Assembly (NCBI RefSeq): GCF_900007165.1
Contig: NZ_CYGY02000049.1
Coordinates: 31,733-95,732 of the forward strand
DNA from: Paraburkholderia piptadeniae
Lineage (GTDB): Bacteria; Pseudomonadota; Gammaproteobacteria; Burkholderiales; Burkholderiaceae
DNA: 64,000 nt
Direction of reading: 5' to 3'
This document shows positions 36,371 through 44,629 of the stretch, one piece after another (position 1 is the first letter of the stretch; each line of letters opens with the position of its first letter). A program made the translations under genes and the position numbers. The notes below the pieces were generated by a model. It was not told where the DNA came from and ran no database searches. It saw nothing but the letters and a program-made list of their open reading frames with translations.

Positions 36371-36745
36371 TCACGTGGGGACGGGATAGTTAATAACGCT
36401 TACGCGGAATCTGAAGGTGGCCCCTTTCCTGTACGCGCCATTGCTCCGATAAAAACTGTTCATCAGGTCGCGCTGTACGGTCTGCTGCGCTACTGAGGCG
36501 TGGCCAACCCAGACGCTTCCCTCATTTTCCAAAGTGCTGGCAAACGGGTATTCATCCCGACTCTGGATTCGCGGAATGCCTCGCAGTGACAATCTCCGGA
36601 TGTCATTGTCGCCCCGATACACGTACGTCAGGACGTCAGGCCAGCCTGCCTTCTGGGCATGCCAGATGTTCTCTGCGATCTCCCGGATTCTTTTGTCATT
36701 CCAGTCATACACCATGACCGGCAAGTTGGCGGTATTGCTGCTCAT
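36371..36745 (-). CDS. NucA/NucB-type deoxyribonuclease domain protein
   Basis: The product has about 124 residues from ATG 36745, which has AGAGGCGCGCATC upstream; an in-frame GTG at 36778 is possible. The C-terminal part contains RGIPRIQSRDEYPFAST, the NucA/NucB nuclease signature with its DEYPFAS core. VGHASVAQQTVQRDLMNSFYR and a terminal FRFRVSVINYP follow. There is no signal peptide. In polymorphic toxins this domain is used as a C-terminal DNase warhead; here it stands alone. It lies just beyond the recombinase module. No immunity gene is recognisable. Confidence 0.7.
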   Translation of the reverse strand: MSSNTANLPVMVYDWNDKRIREIAENIWHAQKAGWPDVLTYVYRGDNDIRRLSLRGIPRIQSRDEYPFASTLENEGSVWVGHASVAQQTVQRDLMNSFYRSNGAYRKGATFRFRVSVINYPVPT

Positions 36746-37138
36746 GATGCGCGCCTCTTCAAAAGGTATGTCCGACACTAAGCCAGCGGGATATGGCGAA
36801 AAATAGTTCAGGGCGAAGTGCCAAGCAAGTGTTCTGACGTGTCGACATGCCTTGTCCCGCGCTCATCTGACGCAAGAGACGTCGGGTATAGGCGTCAGCC
36901 TGGGCGCAGTTCCTGAGGGGCTTTGCTTGGCTCTTCGCAAATTTTCCGGGAGTGCGCGGAACCTCCGCGACTGCCGTGATCCCGCTCATCGGATCGGGTT
37001 GGTAAAGTCGTTCGATCTGGACGGTTGTGGTAGCTGCGATTCCCGTAAGCGGACGTCACGACGTGCCACCGATCGACTCATAGTGTGCGCGGTGACGTGC
37101 ATAGCAGTCTGCGCTAGCACGGAACGAATTCCAATGGG
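36746..37138. other. Intergenic region
   Basis: There are 393 bases between two minus-strand genes. I see no confident frame, RNA or repeat here. Confidence 0.4.
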
Positions 37139-37633
37139 CTACGAAAGAAGCATCGCGATCCGGGCGAAAAGAAGCTTTGCAAAAAACCGCGGAGGAAACG
37201 CGCGGTAAGTAGGTATATCGATGGGTGCGGAGTCCGGTTGCGGCTTGAACCGCGCCTGAATGCGCATTTGTATCGGCGGTACCGCCGCCAGAAAGCGCGT
37301 CCGGTACGCACACACCCAATGTCCCTTCTCGAAGTCGAGATACATCGCCGAATTGCAACACCGAGCCACGACTCTCTTTGTCGGCGACCTCTCCTCGAGA
37401 CGCAGGTCTAGCAGCAACTCGCGGCCTTTCGTGCACTCGAAGCGGTCCTTGCGATAAAGCACGTAGGCGGTTCCGCTATCTGCGCCGAGAACGGGCGCAG
37501 CATTGGGTAGCATGTCGATCTGTCGAGAGCCTCGTTGGCAATCGTCGCAGTAGCAAACGACCGTCAATATGGGTGTGCCAGTTGCCTCGCACTCCACTTT
37601 GCCGCATGAGCATGACACGAGCGTAGTTATCAT
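37139..37633 (-). CDS. GFA-like (Mss4-fold) Cys-rich protein
   Basis: The 164-residue protein has the zinc-ligand pattern of the glutathione-dependent formaldehyde-activating enzyme fold: SCSCGKVECEA near the N-terminus, VVCYCDDCQRGS, and RVVARCCNSAMYLDF in place of the usual CxxC. It resembles the DUF6151 branch. It overlaps the stop of a VOC-family fragment by four bases. The reaction is unknown. Confidence 0.82.
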   Translation of the reverse strand: MITTLVSCSCGKVECEATGTPILTVVCYCDDCQRGSRQIDMLPNAAPVLGADSGTAYVLYRKDRFECTKGRELLLDLRLEERSPTKRVVARCCNSAMYLDFEKGHWVCAYRTRFLAAVPPIQMRIQARFKPQPDSAPIDIPTYRAFPPRFFAKLLFARIAMLLS

Positions 37634-37785
37634 CGGAACCGTCCGTCGCGTATCAACCAGCGATTGTCCTCGTTACCCTGAAGCATTGGCCTATCATCTG
37701 CCACTTGATAATCGAAGTGCCGTGTATAGAACTTCCTGGCGCGCAGCCCATTGACGACTGGAAGCTCCGCAAACTGGATACGCAT
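37630..37785 (-). pseudogene. Truncated VOC/glyoxalase-family gene
   Basis: From ATG 37785, with GGAGAGAG upstream, the frame reads MRIQFAELPVVNGLRARKFY and TRHFDYQVADDRPM, the first strand-helix of a VOC-fold protein. It then departs from the family and stops after 51 codons, where about 120 residues would be expected. It still ends in a four-base overlap with the GFA-like gene, so the fragment may persist as a translated leader. Confidence 0.65.
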
Positions 37786-37877
37786 GACACTCTCTCCGTA
37801 CAGCCCTAGGGTGAATTGGACTATATCGTCCGCTATGACCGTGTCAATTGCGTGAGCCGATCGAGGGCCAATCATTG

Positions 37878-38136
37878 CTATCGACCACGAATCTCGCTAC
37901 GCGCGAGCGCGACTCCGCGTCCATCGATTGCGGCTTGCAACACGGCGGCAGAATTGTTGATCTTCAACCCGGATCGAGCCGTGATTGCTTTCGTACCAAC
38001 GGTTTCGAGCCACGCATCCCAAGTGACGAAGCCAATCTGACGATCGAGAGAAAGATCATATATCAGTGTCAGCCCGGCCAGATCTGCCGGCCCGCGCAAG
38101 CGGCGATACTTCCCGAGAAACTCTGGTGAGCAGACG
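37878..38136 (-). pseudogene. Fragment of a LysR-type regulator
   Basis: About 85 codons match the effector-binding half of GcvA-like LysR regulators: CSPEFLGKYRRLRGPADLAG, DAWLETVGTKAIT and NNSAAVLQAAIDGRGVALARS. The helix-turn-helix half and the last strand are missing. Upstream sequence to 38504 is open but not protein-like. Confidence 0.65.
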
Positions 38137-38513
38137 TTACTGCGCTTCGCCGGGGCGATTCGAATGGCGACAGTGCATGAACTTAACGCGCGCGCCCACT
38201 TGCGGCTTCGTGCCCTTCCTCCGCAATGTCGGTGGCGTTCCAAGGGTAAGCGCGCTGGAAGCCCGCCCATCGTATAAATTCCGAACGCCTGCTGACTATC
38301 GTCCATTGCGCTCAAATCCGGTCGATGCCCGTAGATGACGGAAGTGTGACGGATGACGAGAGTACTAAACCCGTCGATGCGAGGCGCTTCTTTTGAGCCG
38401 TCAACAGTCGAAAAGCGGCCACTTGCCGTTGGCGGCGTGAATATCCCGGATGCCTGAAGGAAGTCGAAAAGCGGCCGCTGGCGCATTCGACACTGACATA
38501 GCATTGATGATAC

Positions 38514-39920
38514 TCATGCATAGCGTCTTATCACCTCATACAGCCGGTCGCAGGATTTCGCGAGGTTTCTCTCCGGTGAGGTCGCGACACCCAACAAAAG
38601 TCCTGATCTCGCAGAGGCCGGCGACGCATACCAGGGTGACAACGGCGGGGGACCCAATCCGAACGCCAGCAATGCTCTTGCAATGGAGATGTCCGAGACG
38701 CCGTCGGGCAACCGCACGAGTACGGCCAAACCGGCAGTCGTTGTCTCGAAAGCGCGCTGCTCGAGGCATTTGAGCAACGCGTCGCGTTGAGCGGCATAAA
38801 GGCGCTTCATCCGTCTCAGATGGCGCATGTAGTGTCCGTCGCGCATGAACTGCGCCGTCGCGAGTTGCACAGACAACCAAGGCGCCGGAGCCAGGCATGC
38901 TGCCACTTCCGCGAACCGGGATACAAGCGGCAAGGGGGCGACAACGAATCCCAATCGCAGTGCAGGACTGATCGTTTTGCTGAAGGAGCCAATATGAATG
39001 ACGCGCTGGCCGCGATCAAGCGACGCGAGCGCCGGCGCGGCGCGTGCCGTCAGTTGCAGCTCGCTCAGATAGTCGTCTTCAAGGACCCATACTCCTTCTT
39101 TCGCAGCCCAGTCGAGAAGGCGCAGACGCCGTGCCAGCGAGAGGGTGGGACCGAGCGGTGCCTGCTGCCCGGGAGTGACGACAACGAGATCGGTATTCGG
39201 CGCATGTCGGAGGCCGTAATCGATATTGAGCCCTTCCGCATCGACCGGTATCGGCGAAAGTGACATACCCGCGAGTTCCAACCCGTGTCGGGTGAATGGA
39301 AAACCCGGGTTCTCCACCCACGCCCTTTTGCCCTCGAGGCCCAGTACACGTAGTGTCAGTCCGAGCCCGCCGCTAAACCCGCTCGTGATAATGATCTGGG
39401 CGGGTGAGCACGTCACGCCGCGCGAAATAGCGAGGTAGGCAGCGATCTCGCGCCGCAGTTCCAGTTCGCCCCGGGGATCGGGATAAACGACTGAAGTGCT
39501 GGATTCCGCGCGCAGAGCGAATGACCGAACTTTTGTGAAAAGTCTGGCGGGTAGTGTTTCCTGTGCGGGCACGCCCATCTGGAAAATCGCCGGCCCTGCA
39601 GTGAGTTCCCCGTACACCTCCATGAACGACCCCGGATCAGGCCGTTCTTCCATCTGAACGGGCGCGGGCGGCCGATCCGCCACCCGCGTTCCCGTCGCCC
39701 GGGAAGCAATGATGAGTTGCGCGTCGGCAAGTCGGTCATAGGCCAGGCGCACCGTGCCCCGGGCAACGCCAAGTTGCGCTGCGAGGTCCAACCACGATGG
39801 CAGACGTGCTCCCGCCGCAAGTACGCCGCTCTCAATTGCGGTGCTGATTGCTTCGCGGATCTGCTCGGCCAATGGAGTCTTCGCAGACCGATCGAGTTGT
39901 ATTTGCAGCGGCTTGGTCAT
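38514..39920 (-). CDS. MocR/PdxR-type regulator (GntR HTH fused to aminotransferase-like domain)
   Basis: The product has about 468 residues from ATG 39920. The N-terminal GntR winged helix (LAAQLGVARGTVRLAYDRLADAQLI) is followed by a fold-type I PLP domain with VYPDPRGELELRREIAAYL, VWVLEDDYLSEL and the Schiff-base region IGSFSKTISPALRLGFV. MocR proteins often control the divergent neighbour. Here that is the cupin gene 94 bases away, whose upstream region contains GGTCAT repeats. Confidence 0.9.
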   Translation of the reverse strand: MTKPLQIQLDRSAKTPLAEQIREAISTAIESGVLAAGARLPSWLDLAAQLGVARGTVRLAYDRLADAQLIIASRATGTRVADRPPAPVQMEERPDPGSFMEVYGELTAGPAIFQMGVPAQETLPARLFTKVRSFALRAESSTSVVYPDPRGELELRREIAAYLAISRGVTCSPAQIIITSGFSGGLGLTLRVLGLEGKRAWVENPGFPFTRHGLELAGMSLSPIPVDAEGLNIDYGLRHAPNTDLVVVTPGQQAPLGPTLSLARRLRLLDWAAKEGVWVLEDDYLSELQLTARAAPALASLDRGQRVIHIGSFSKTISPALRLGFVVAPLPLVSRFAEVAACLAPAPWLSVQLATAQFMRDGHYMRHLRRMKRLYAAQRDALLKCLEQRAFETTTAGLAVLVRLPDGVSDISIARALLAFGLGPPPLSPWYASPASARSGLLLGVATSPERNLAKSCDRLYEVIRRYA

Positions 39921-40161
39921 CCGGTCATGGTACATAAAACATGTTCATTCCTGGTTCTTACTTGTGGCCCAGAGCGCAGTCACCATACAAGGGCCATACG
40001 GAGAAGCATCCTCATGAACATTCGATCTGTCCTCGCTGCTGCCTGCGCGGCCGTTGCTTTCACCATCTCAATGCCTGCTACTGCGCACGGGACGGGTGAA
40101 ACCGTCACACCCAACTTCGAGCATGCCATCCCTAACATTCCTGGCAAGTCATTGTCCGCCG
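39914..40161. repeat. Direct repeat copy 1: cupin promoter region plus 5' end of the gene
   Basis: This region is repeated at 42143-42345. The upstream ~100 bases (from TGGTCATCCGGTCATGGTACAT to the cupin start ATGAACATTCG) are nearly identical in both copies. Copy 2 lacks about 47 bases of the signal-peptide part and then matches again up to CATTGTCC. Copy 1 is followed by the intact cupin gene. Confidence 0.85.
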
Positions 40162-40430
40162 TGGTTGTCGACTATGCCCCTGGTGGAGCGTCGCCGTCAC
40201 ACGAGCACGCAAAGTCGGCCTTTATTTACGCCTATGTCGTCTCGGGTGCCATCGAGTCACAAGTGGACGACGGCCCGAAGCGAGTCTTTCACGCGGGGGA
40301 AAGCTTCTTCGAGCAGCCGGGTTCCCTTCATCGTGTGAGCCGTAACGCGAGCAAGACCCGGCCCGCGAAACTGCTGGCGGTGTTCGTGGTTGATTCCGAC
40401 GACAAGACCCTGACTACACCCGTCAAGTAA
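40014..40430 (+). CDS. Exported cupin-domain protein
   Basis: The 138-residue protein has a signal peptide ending near ATAHG and a single cupin barrel: GGASPSHEHAKSAFIYAYVVSGAIESQVDD, then HAGESFFEQPGSLHRVSRN. These supply the HxH, Glu and His metal-ligand pattern. It is divergent from the MocR regulator and was probably followed by an AhpD-like gene, of which only the start remains at 40456. Its function may be in quenching or stress, but the substrate is unknown. Confidence 0.88.
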   Translation: MNIRSVLAAACAAVAFTISMPATAHGTGETVTPNFEHAIPNIPGKSLSAVVVDYAPGGASPSHEHAKSAFIYAYVVSGAIESQVDDGPKRVFHAGESFFEQPGSLHRVSRNASKTRPAKLLAVFVVDSDDKTLTTPVK

Positions 40431-40455
40431 ATCAGGCACATCACGGAGTAAACAC

Positions 40456-40560
40456 GTGAGCAAGCGTCTCGACTACAACCAGATTGCGTCCACGAACCAG
40501 ATCCCCGGTCTTTCAACTCCATCCTCCACGTGCGCGCGTACGACCGCAACGCCGTCTTGA
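40456..40560 (+). pseudogene. N-terminal remnant of an AhpD/CMD-like gene
   Basis: From GTG 40456 the frame reads SKRLDYNQIA, which is the start of carboxymuconolactone-decarboxylase-like peroxidases, then loses similarity and stops at 40560. The matching C-terminal half of such a gene is found as a remnant at 42373-42710. Confidence 0.55.
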
Positions 40561-40782
40561 GAAGTTGCGGAACGGAGGCGCGATTCAGGACCCGTAGCTT
40601 GAAGCCCTGCGCCGATTCGCGATGGTCGCGATTGCACTGGCAGCCGCCGCGAAGGCGCTCGTGAACAGCAATGTGATGGCGGGCGGCATCGTACATGCCG
40701 TCCGCCATGACTCATCCTCGCGACGCAAAGCGGATATCAGCGCGGCACAGACGAGACGGACTGGCGTAGGGCCGTAGCCCGA

Positions 40783-41730
40783 TTAGTTCCCCGCGCCCGG
40801 CCGACGCCTGAAAGCGGTCGGGTCCATGCCGTGCATTGCGTGGAACGCCTGCGAGAAGTTGCTTCGACTCGTGAATCCGACCATCCTCGCGACCTCAGCG
40901 ACGGGGCGCGTGGTCGTCGCCAGCAATTCGGCCGCTTTTCGTAGCCGCACGAGCTTCAACATGCTCATCGGCGGCTGCCCGAATGCCTTCATGAACTGGG
41001 CGGCAAACGCAGAACGGCTCATGCCGGCGATATCGGCTAACCGCTCCACGGTCCACGGCGATGACGCTCGCTCAAAGATTGCTTCGAGCGCCCCTGCGAG
41101 CCGCTTGTCGGCAAAGCCCGCAGCCCAAGGCAGCTCTATTCCCCCGGCGTCGATCTGCCGCCGCATCACCATAATCAGGCACTGCTTGAGCAGTGCTTCC
41201 ACCAGTGCACGCGAGCCGAGCCCCGGCTGCGCGCATTCTGCCAGCAACATGATGAACTGGTTCTTCAAACCCGACTGCCCGTCGAACTGTGCGATCAGCG
41301 GCCGACGCATCGCGCTGAATGGGTCCGTGCCGTGATTCGTGTCGAGCTTCAATTCACCGCATGCCGTGGCGATGCCGCCCGCGCCTTCACCCGCCTGGAT
41401 TGTCGGCACGGTTTCTCGCGAAGGCCAGTCTGTGAGACGTCCGTGGTTCGTTTCGTTGCTGGGCGACGGACTGCCGCTTTCGATCGCGTAAGCGATGCCA
41501 GGCGGTAACAGCACAAAACTGTGCGAACTCAGCGCGACGCGCTCGCCCGTTTGCGTCACGAGTGCGCCTCTGCCTTCCATGCAGTAGTGAAGGGTTGCCG
41601 TGGCGCAGGCGTCGAAGCGGGCGCTCCAGCCGTCGCGAATGTCGCACAGGGTGAAATTCGCCACGCCGATGTCCAGTGCGGCAAGGAAGCGTTCGAGGAC
41701 GGGAAGCTCAAAGATAGCGCGACTAGTCAT
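40783..41730 (-). CDS. AraC-family regulator with cupin-like N-terminus
   Basis: The 315-residue protein has an N-terminal sensory domain (GRGALVTQTGERVALSSHSFVLLPPG) and a C-terminal double HTH: SPWTVERLADIAGMSRSAFAAQFMKAF and ELLATTTRPVAEVARMVGFTSRSNFSQAF. It resembles AraC_6-type regulators that control adjacent dehydrogenase or peroxidase genes. It is divergent from the CMD-family gene 85 bases away, which is its likely target. Confidence 0.92.
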   Translation of the reverse strand: MTSRAIFELPVLERFLAALDIGVANFTLCDIRDGWSARFDACATATLHYCMEGRGALVTQTGERVALSSHSFVLLPPGIAYAIESGSPSPSNETNHGRLTDWPSRETVPTIQAGEGAGGIATACGELKLDTNHGTDPFSAMRRPLIAQFDGQSGLKNQFIMLLAECAQPGLGSRALVEALLKQCLIMVMRRQIDAGGIELPWAAGFADKRLAGALEAIFERASSPWTVERLADIAGMSRSAFAAQFMKAFGQPPMSMLKLVRLRKAAELLATTTRPVAEVARMVGFTSRSNFSQAFHAMHGMDPTAFRRRPGAGN

Positions 41731-41815
41731 GGACGAATTCGAACCAAATCGAGACCAAATAGAACGGGCACCTCTCTACTATAAGCATGCAGGCCAATGA
41801 TTACAGGAGAACCCC

Positions 41816-42121
41816 ATGTTCGATATGAAGCATCTTAGCCGACTCAAGAAGCTGGACGAAAACGCACCGGAAGCGATGAAAACCTTCTGGGCATTTGACA
41901 AGGCGGTCTTTGAAGAAGGCGCGTTGAGTGTGCAACAGAAGCAGCTTATTGCCGTCGCCGTCGCATTGACGACGCAGTGTCCCTACTGCATTGAACTGCA
42001 CACAAAAGCTGCGCGCGACGCAGGCGCCAGCGAAGCGCAACTCTCGGAAGCCGCGCTCGTGGCGGCGGCCATTCGTGCGGGCGGCGCCATCACGCACGCT
42101 TCACATTTGTTCCGGGGTTAG
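41816..42121 (+). CDS. Carboxymuconolactone decarboxylase/AhpD-family protein
   Basis: The 101-residue single-domain protein has the peroxidatic pair TTQCPYCIELHTKAARDAG (CxxC followed by His) and the C-terminal helix EAALVAAAIRAGGAITHASHL. Such proteins reduce peroxides using the CxxC. An AGGAGAACCCC site precedes the ATG. Confidence 0.9.
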   Translation: MFDMKHLSRLKKLDENAPEAMKTFWAFDKAVFEEGALSVQQKQLIAVAVALTTQCPYCIELHTKAARDAGASEAQLSEAALVAAAIRAGGAITHASHLFRG

Positions 42122-42142
42122 GCCCGGTAATGTGCGGCGGCC

Positions 42143-42345
42143 TGGTCATCCGGTCATGGTACATAAAAAATGTTCATTCCTGGTTCTTACTTGTGGCCCA
42201 GAGCGCAGCCACAATACAAGGGCCATCAGGAAACATCCTCATGAACATTCGATCTGTCCTTTCCCGCTGCGCACAGGACCGGTGAAACCGTCACGCCCAA
42301 CTTCGGGCATGCCATCCTCAACATTCCTGGCATGCCATTGTCCTT
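42143..42345. repeat. Direct repeat copy 2: degraded cupin promoter and 5' end
   Basis: This is the second copy of 39914-40161. It keeps the promoter region with the GGTCAT motifs and the ATGAACATTCGATCTGTCCT start, then a ~47-base deletion and several substitutions disrupt the cupin frame. It runs into an AhpD-like remnant. Confidence 0.85.
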
Positions 42346-42372
42346 CGTCATGCGGAGCGGCCATTCGCCTGT

Positions 42373-42710
42373 TCTCGTCGAACTGGCTTAGCCTCATGTC
42401 TCACAGATCGACAACTGCGCTTACTGCCTCGACATCCATACGCGCGATCTGCTGAAGAAAGGTCGAAAAGCTGGCGGTGTTACAAGCATGGGCGGAAGCC
42501 GCCGTTCTGTTTGACGAACGTGTGAGCGTGCCGCCCTCGCGTGAGTCGAGTCGGTCATTCGTGTCACGCAGACTGATATTAACGATTTGGACTACGAAGT
42601 ATCTGTTGCAGCGTTCTATGAGCGGGAAATCGTGGATCTGACGGTCGCGATCAACCAGATGAACGCTTATAACAGTACGGCAATCAGCTTCCGGAACATC
42701 CGCGCTTGCC
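42373..42710 (+). pseudogene. C-terminal remnant of an AhpD/CMD-like gene
   Basis: In broken frames the sequence reads LVELA-stop-PHVSQIDNCAYCLDIHTRDLLKKG and, further on, SQTDINDLDYEVSVAAFYEREIVDLTVAINQMNAYN. These are the CxxC segment and the last helices of an AhpD-like peroxidase. Internal stops and a frameshift show that it is dead. Together with the fragment at 40456 it suggests an original cupin-AhpD pair. Confidence 0.7.
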
Positions 42711-42864
42711 GAAGTACCGCGGGCCGGCTGCAAGAGACTCATCCGTTCAGCAACCAGCAGAAGCAGAGGAGACAACGTCGCCGAACACCTTGAACGAAAG
42801 CAGGTCCTCATAGAGCGAAAGCACTCTTGTACCTCAACTTATCCCTTCACGCATAGGAATCACC

Positions 42865-43500
42865 ATGAGCAGTGGAACCACCATGACTAACGCCGTCATC
42901 GAATGCATCCTGAGCCGAAGCGCCGCGAAGTACTACGACCCTGCCGCCACCTTGAGCGACGACCAGATCCGCGAACTGGTGCAAATCGGCACCTCCGCGC
43001 CGACATCCTTCCACCTGCAGAACTGGCGCTTCATCGCCGTACGCACGCCGGAAGCTAAAGCTCGGCTAAGTCCGATCGCGTGGAATCAACCCGCGATCAC
43101 CGAAGCAGCCGTTACCTTCATCGTCTGTGGCCAGTTGGCCGATTCCAGCGTAATACCGGAGCGCCTCGCTCCGCTGGTGGAAGCGGGCGTCATGCCGGCA
43201 ACGATGGTGCCGGAGTGGGAAATCCCGGCACGCGATCTGTACATGGATTACCCGCAGCGCCAGCGCGACGAGGCGGTACGCACCGGCACCTTCGGCGCGG
43301 CGGCGATGATCTATGCGGCCCGCTCGCTGGGCCTGGGTTCGACGCCGATGATCGGTTTCGATGCCGAAGCGGTGCACCGCGAGTTCGGACTGGCCAAAGA
43401 CGAAGTACCCGTCATGCTGCTGTCCGTAGGGACGGAGCGTCCGGGAAACTGGGCGCAGAAGCCGCGCCGTCCCGTGGCCGATGTGCTGGATCTGGTATAG
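42865..43500 (+). CDS. Nitroreductase-family flavoprotein
   Basis: The 211-residue protein has nitroreductase motifs: RSAAKYYDPAATLSDDQI (FMN-binding Arg-Ser region), TSAPTSFHLQNWRFIAV, and the C-terminal AAMIYAARSLGLGSTPMIGFD and VPVMLLSVGT. The length is typical. It probably reduces quinones or nitroaromatics with NAD(P)H. It lies in a run of redox genes. Confidence 0.92.
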   Translation: MSSGTTMTNAVIECILSRSAAKYYDPAATLSDDQIRELVQIGTSAPTSFHLQNWRFIAVRTPEAKARLSPIAWNQPAITEAAVTFIVCGQLADSSVIPERLAPLVEAGVMPATMVPEWEIPARDLYMDYPQRQRDEAVRTGTFGAAAMIYAARSLGLGSTPMIGFDAEAVHREFGLAKDEVPVMLLSVGTERPGNWAQKPRRPVADVLDLV

Positions 43501-43688
43501 GCGCGTCGCCGCAGCAGTGATCGCGCCAACCGGTTAAACGGCTACCAGGTGAGAGGCAACCACAAGCCACCTCCGACTTGAAGCTTTACCAGCTACGACC
43601 GAACACCTCGGCACGAAGTAAGCCGAGCGACGGTGCCCACATGGGCTTTCTCTCCAATTTGTGAAACCAGTAACTTAAGGAAACCAGG

Positions 43689-44234
43689 ATGCCACGAACT
43701 GCAGTTCTAAAGCCGGACCAGGTGCCGGCCGATTCGAAGCCGACTCTCGATGCCTTCACCAAAAACATCGGGTTCACCCCAAATATGATGGCGAGCTTCG
43801 CGCAGAGCCCGATCGCGTTCAACTCATGGGCCACTCTGCTCGGCTCCTTGAGCAAGGCGCTCGACGTGAAGACGCGTGACAGCATCGGTCTCGCTGTCTC
43901 CGAAGTGAATGGCTGCAACTACTGCCTGACGGTTCACAGCTTTACGGCCAAGCATATGGCCCAGTTGCCGGCCGATGAAATCATTCTCGCCCGGAAGGGC
44001 CATGCCAGCGACCCGAAGCGCGACGCCGCCGTCCAGTTTGCGCGCAAAGTCATCGAGACCCGCGGCCAGGTCACTGACGCCGATCTGAAAGCCGTCCGCG
44101 ACGCCGGCTACACGGATGCGAACATCATGGAGATCGTCGCGCTGGTGGCCATGTACTCCCTGACGAACTTTTTCAATAACGTGTTCGATCCCGAGAAGGA
44201 CTTTCCCGCCGTTACGCCGGCTGGCTCGATCTGA
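43689..44234 (+). CDS. AhpD-like peroxidase-related protein
   Basis: The 181-residue protein begins MPRTAVLKPDQVPADSKP and has the CMD/AhpD core: GFTPNMMASFAQSP, then SEVNGCNYCLTVHSFTAKHM with CxxC and His. The C-terminal YSLTNFFNNVFDPEKDFP is seen in peroxidase-related proteins. TTAAGGAAACCAGG precedes the ATG. Confidence 0.92.
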   Translation: MPRTAVLKPDQVPADSKPTLDAFTKNIGFTPNMMASFAQSPIAFNSWATLLGSLSKALDVKTRDSIGLAVSEVNGCNYCLTVHSFTAKHMAQLPADEIILARKGHASDPKRDAAVQFARKVIETRGQVTDADLKAVRDAGYTDANIMEIVALVAMYSLTNFFNNVFDPEKDFPAVTPAGSI

Positions 44235-44629
44235 ACTCTATCCGGTCGCATGGACCATCTCCGGGGCCTGGGAGGTTGATGTGATGCAGGCCTGACGCCA
44301 AAGCCCGGATGCGCCCAGGAGAGTTTTTGGGGAACGTGTTCGGGCATTTTGTACGCGCCGACAAGGTTAGGACACTTTCACACCAGATCAGGATTCCACT
44401 GTGACGGAATCGCCGGGCGCGGTACGACGGCGGCCTTGTCGAGGAAAGTCGCCGTGCCGCCCGGCGACGCGCAGATCCGCCGCATCAGGCTCGACCACTC
44501 ACCGGCGCAGGCCAAAAACGGTTGATTCAGGTTTGTGCGAAACCTGAATCAACGCGTCTACATTTGCTTGGGTCCGAAGACGTCAGTTCGATCGGGATTG
44601 AAGCTGAACCATATTTTCCTGGGTAGAGC
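44235..44629. other. Intergenic region holding a long palindrome
   Basis: There are 395 bases without a confident gene. The one clear element is the inverted repeat at 44521-44553. The rest contains GC-rich sequence with no assignable signal. Confidence 0.5.
44521..44553. promoter_or_regulatory. Perfect 14-bp inverted repeat, probable operator
   Basis: GTTGATTCAGGTTT and its exact complement are separated by GTGCG, 77 bases upstream of the SDR start. A dyad this long without a T-run is more like a repressor operator (TetR-like or similar) than a terminator. No TetR gene is adjacent, so the regulator would act in trans. The candidate controlled genes are the SDR and the GST. Confidence 0.65.

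Noticed and set aside
40561..40782. Possible DoxX-like or other gene remnant after the AhpD fragment
   Set aside because: Only a short AMVAIALAAAAKALV-like stretch is visible, too little to name a family.
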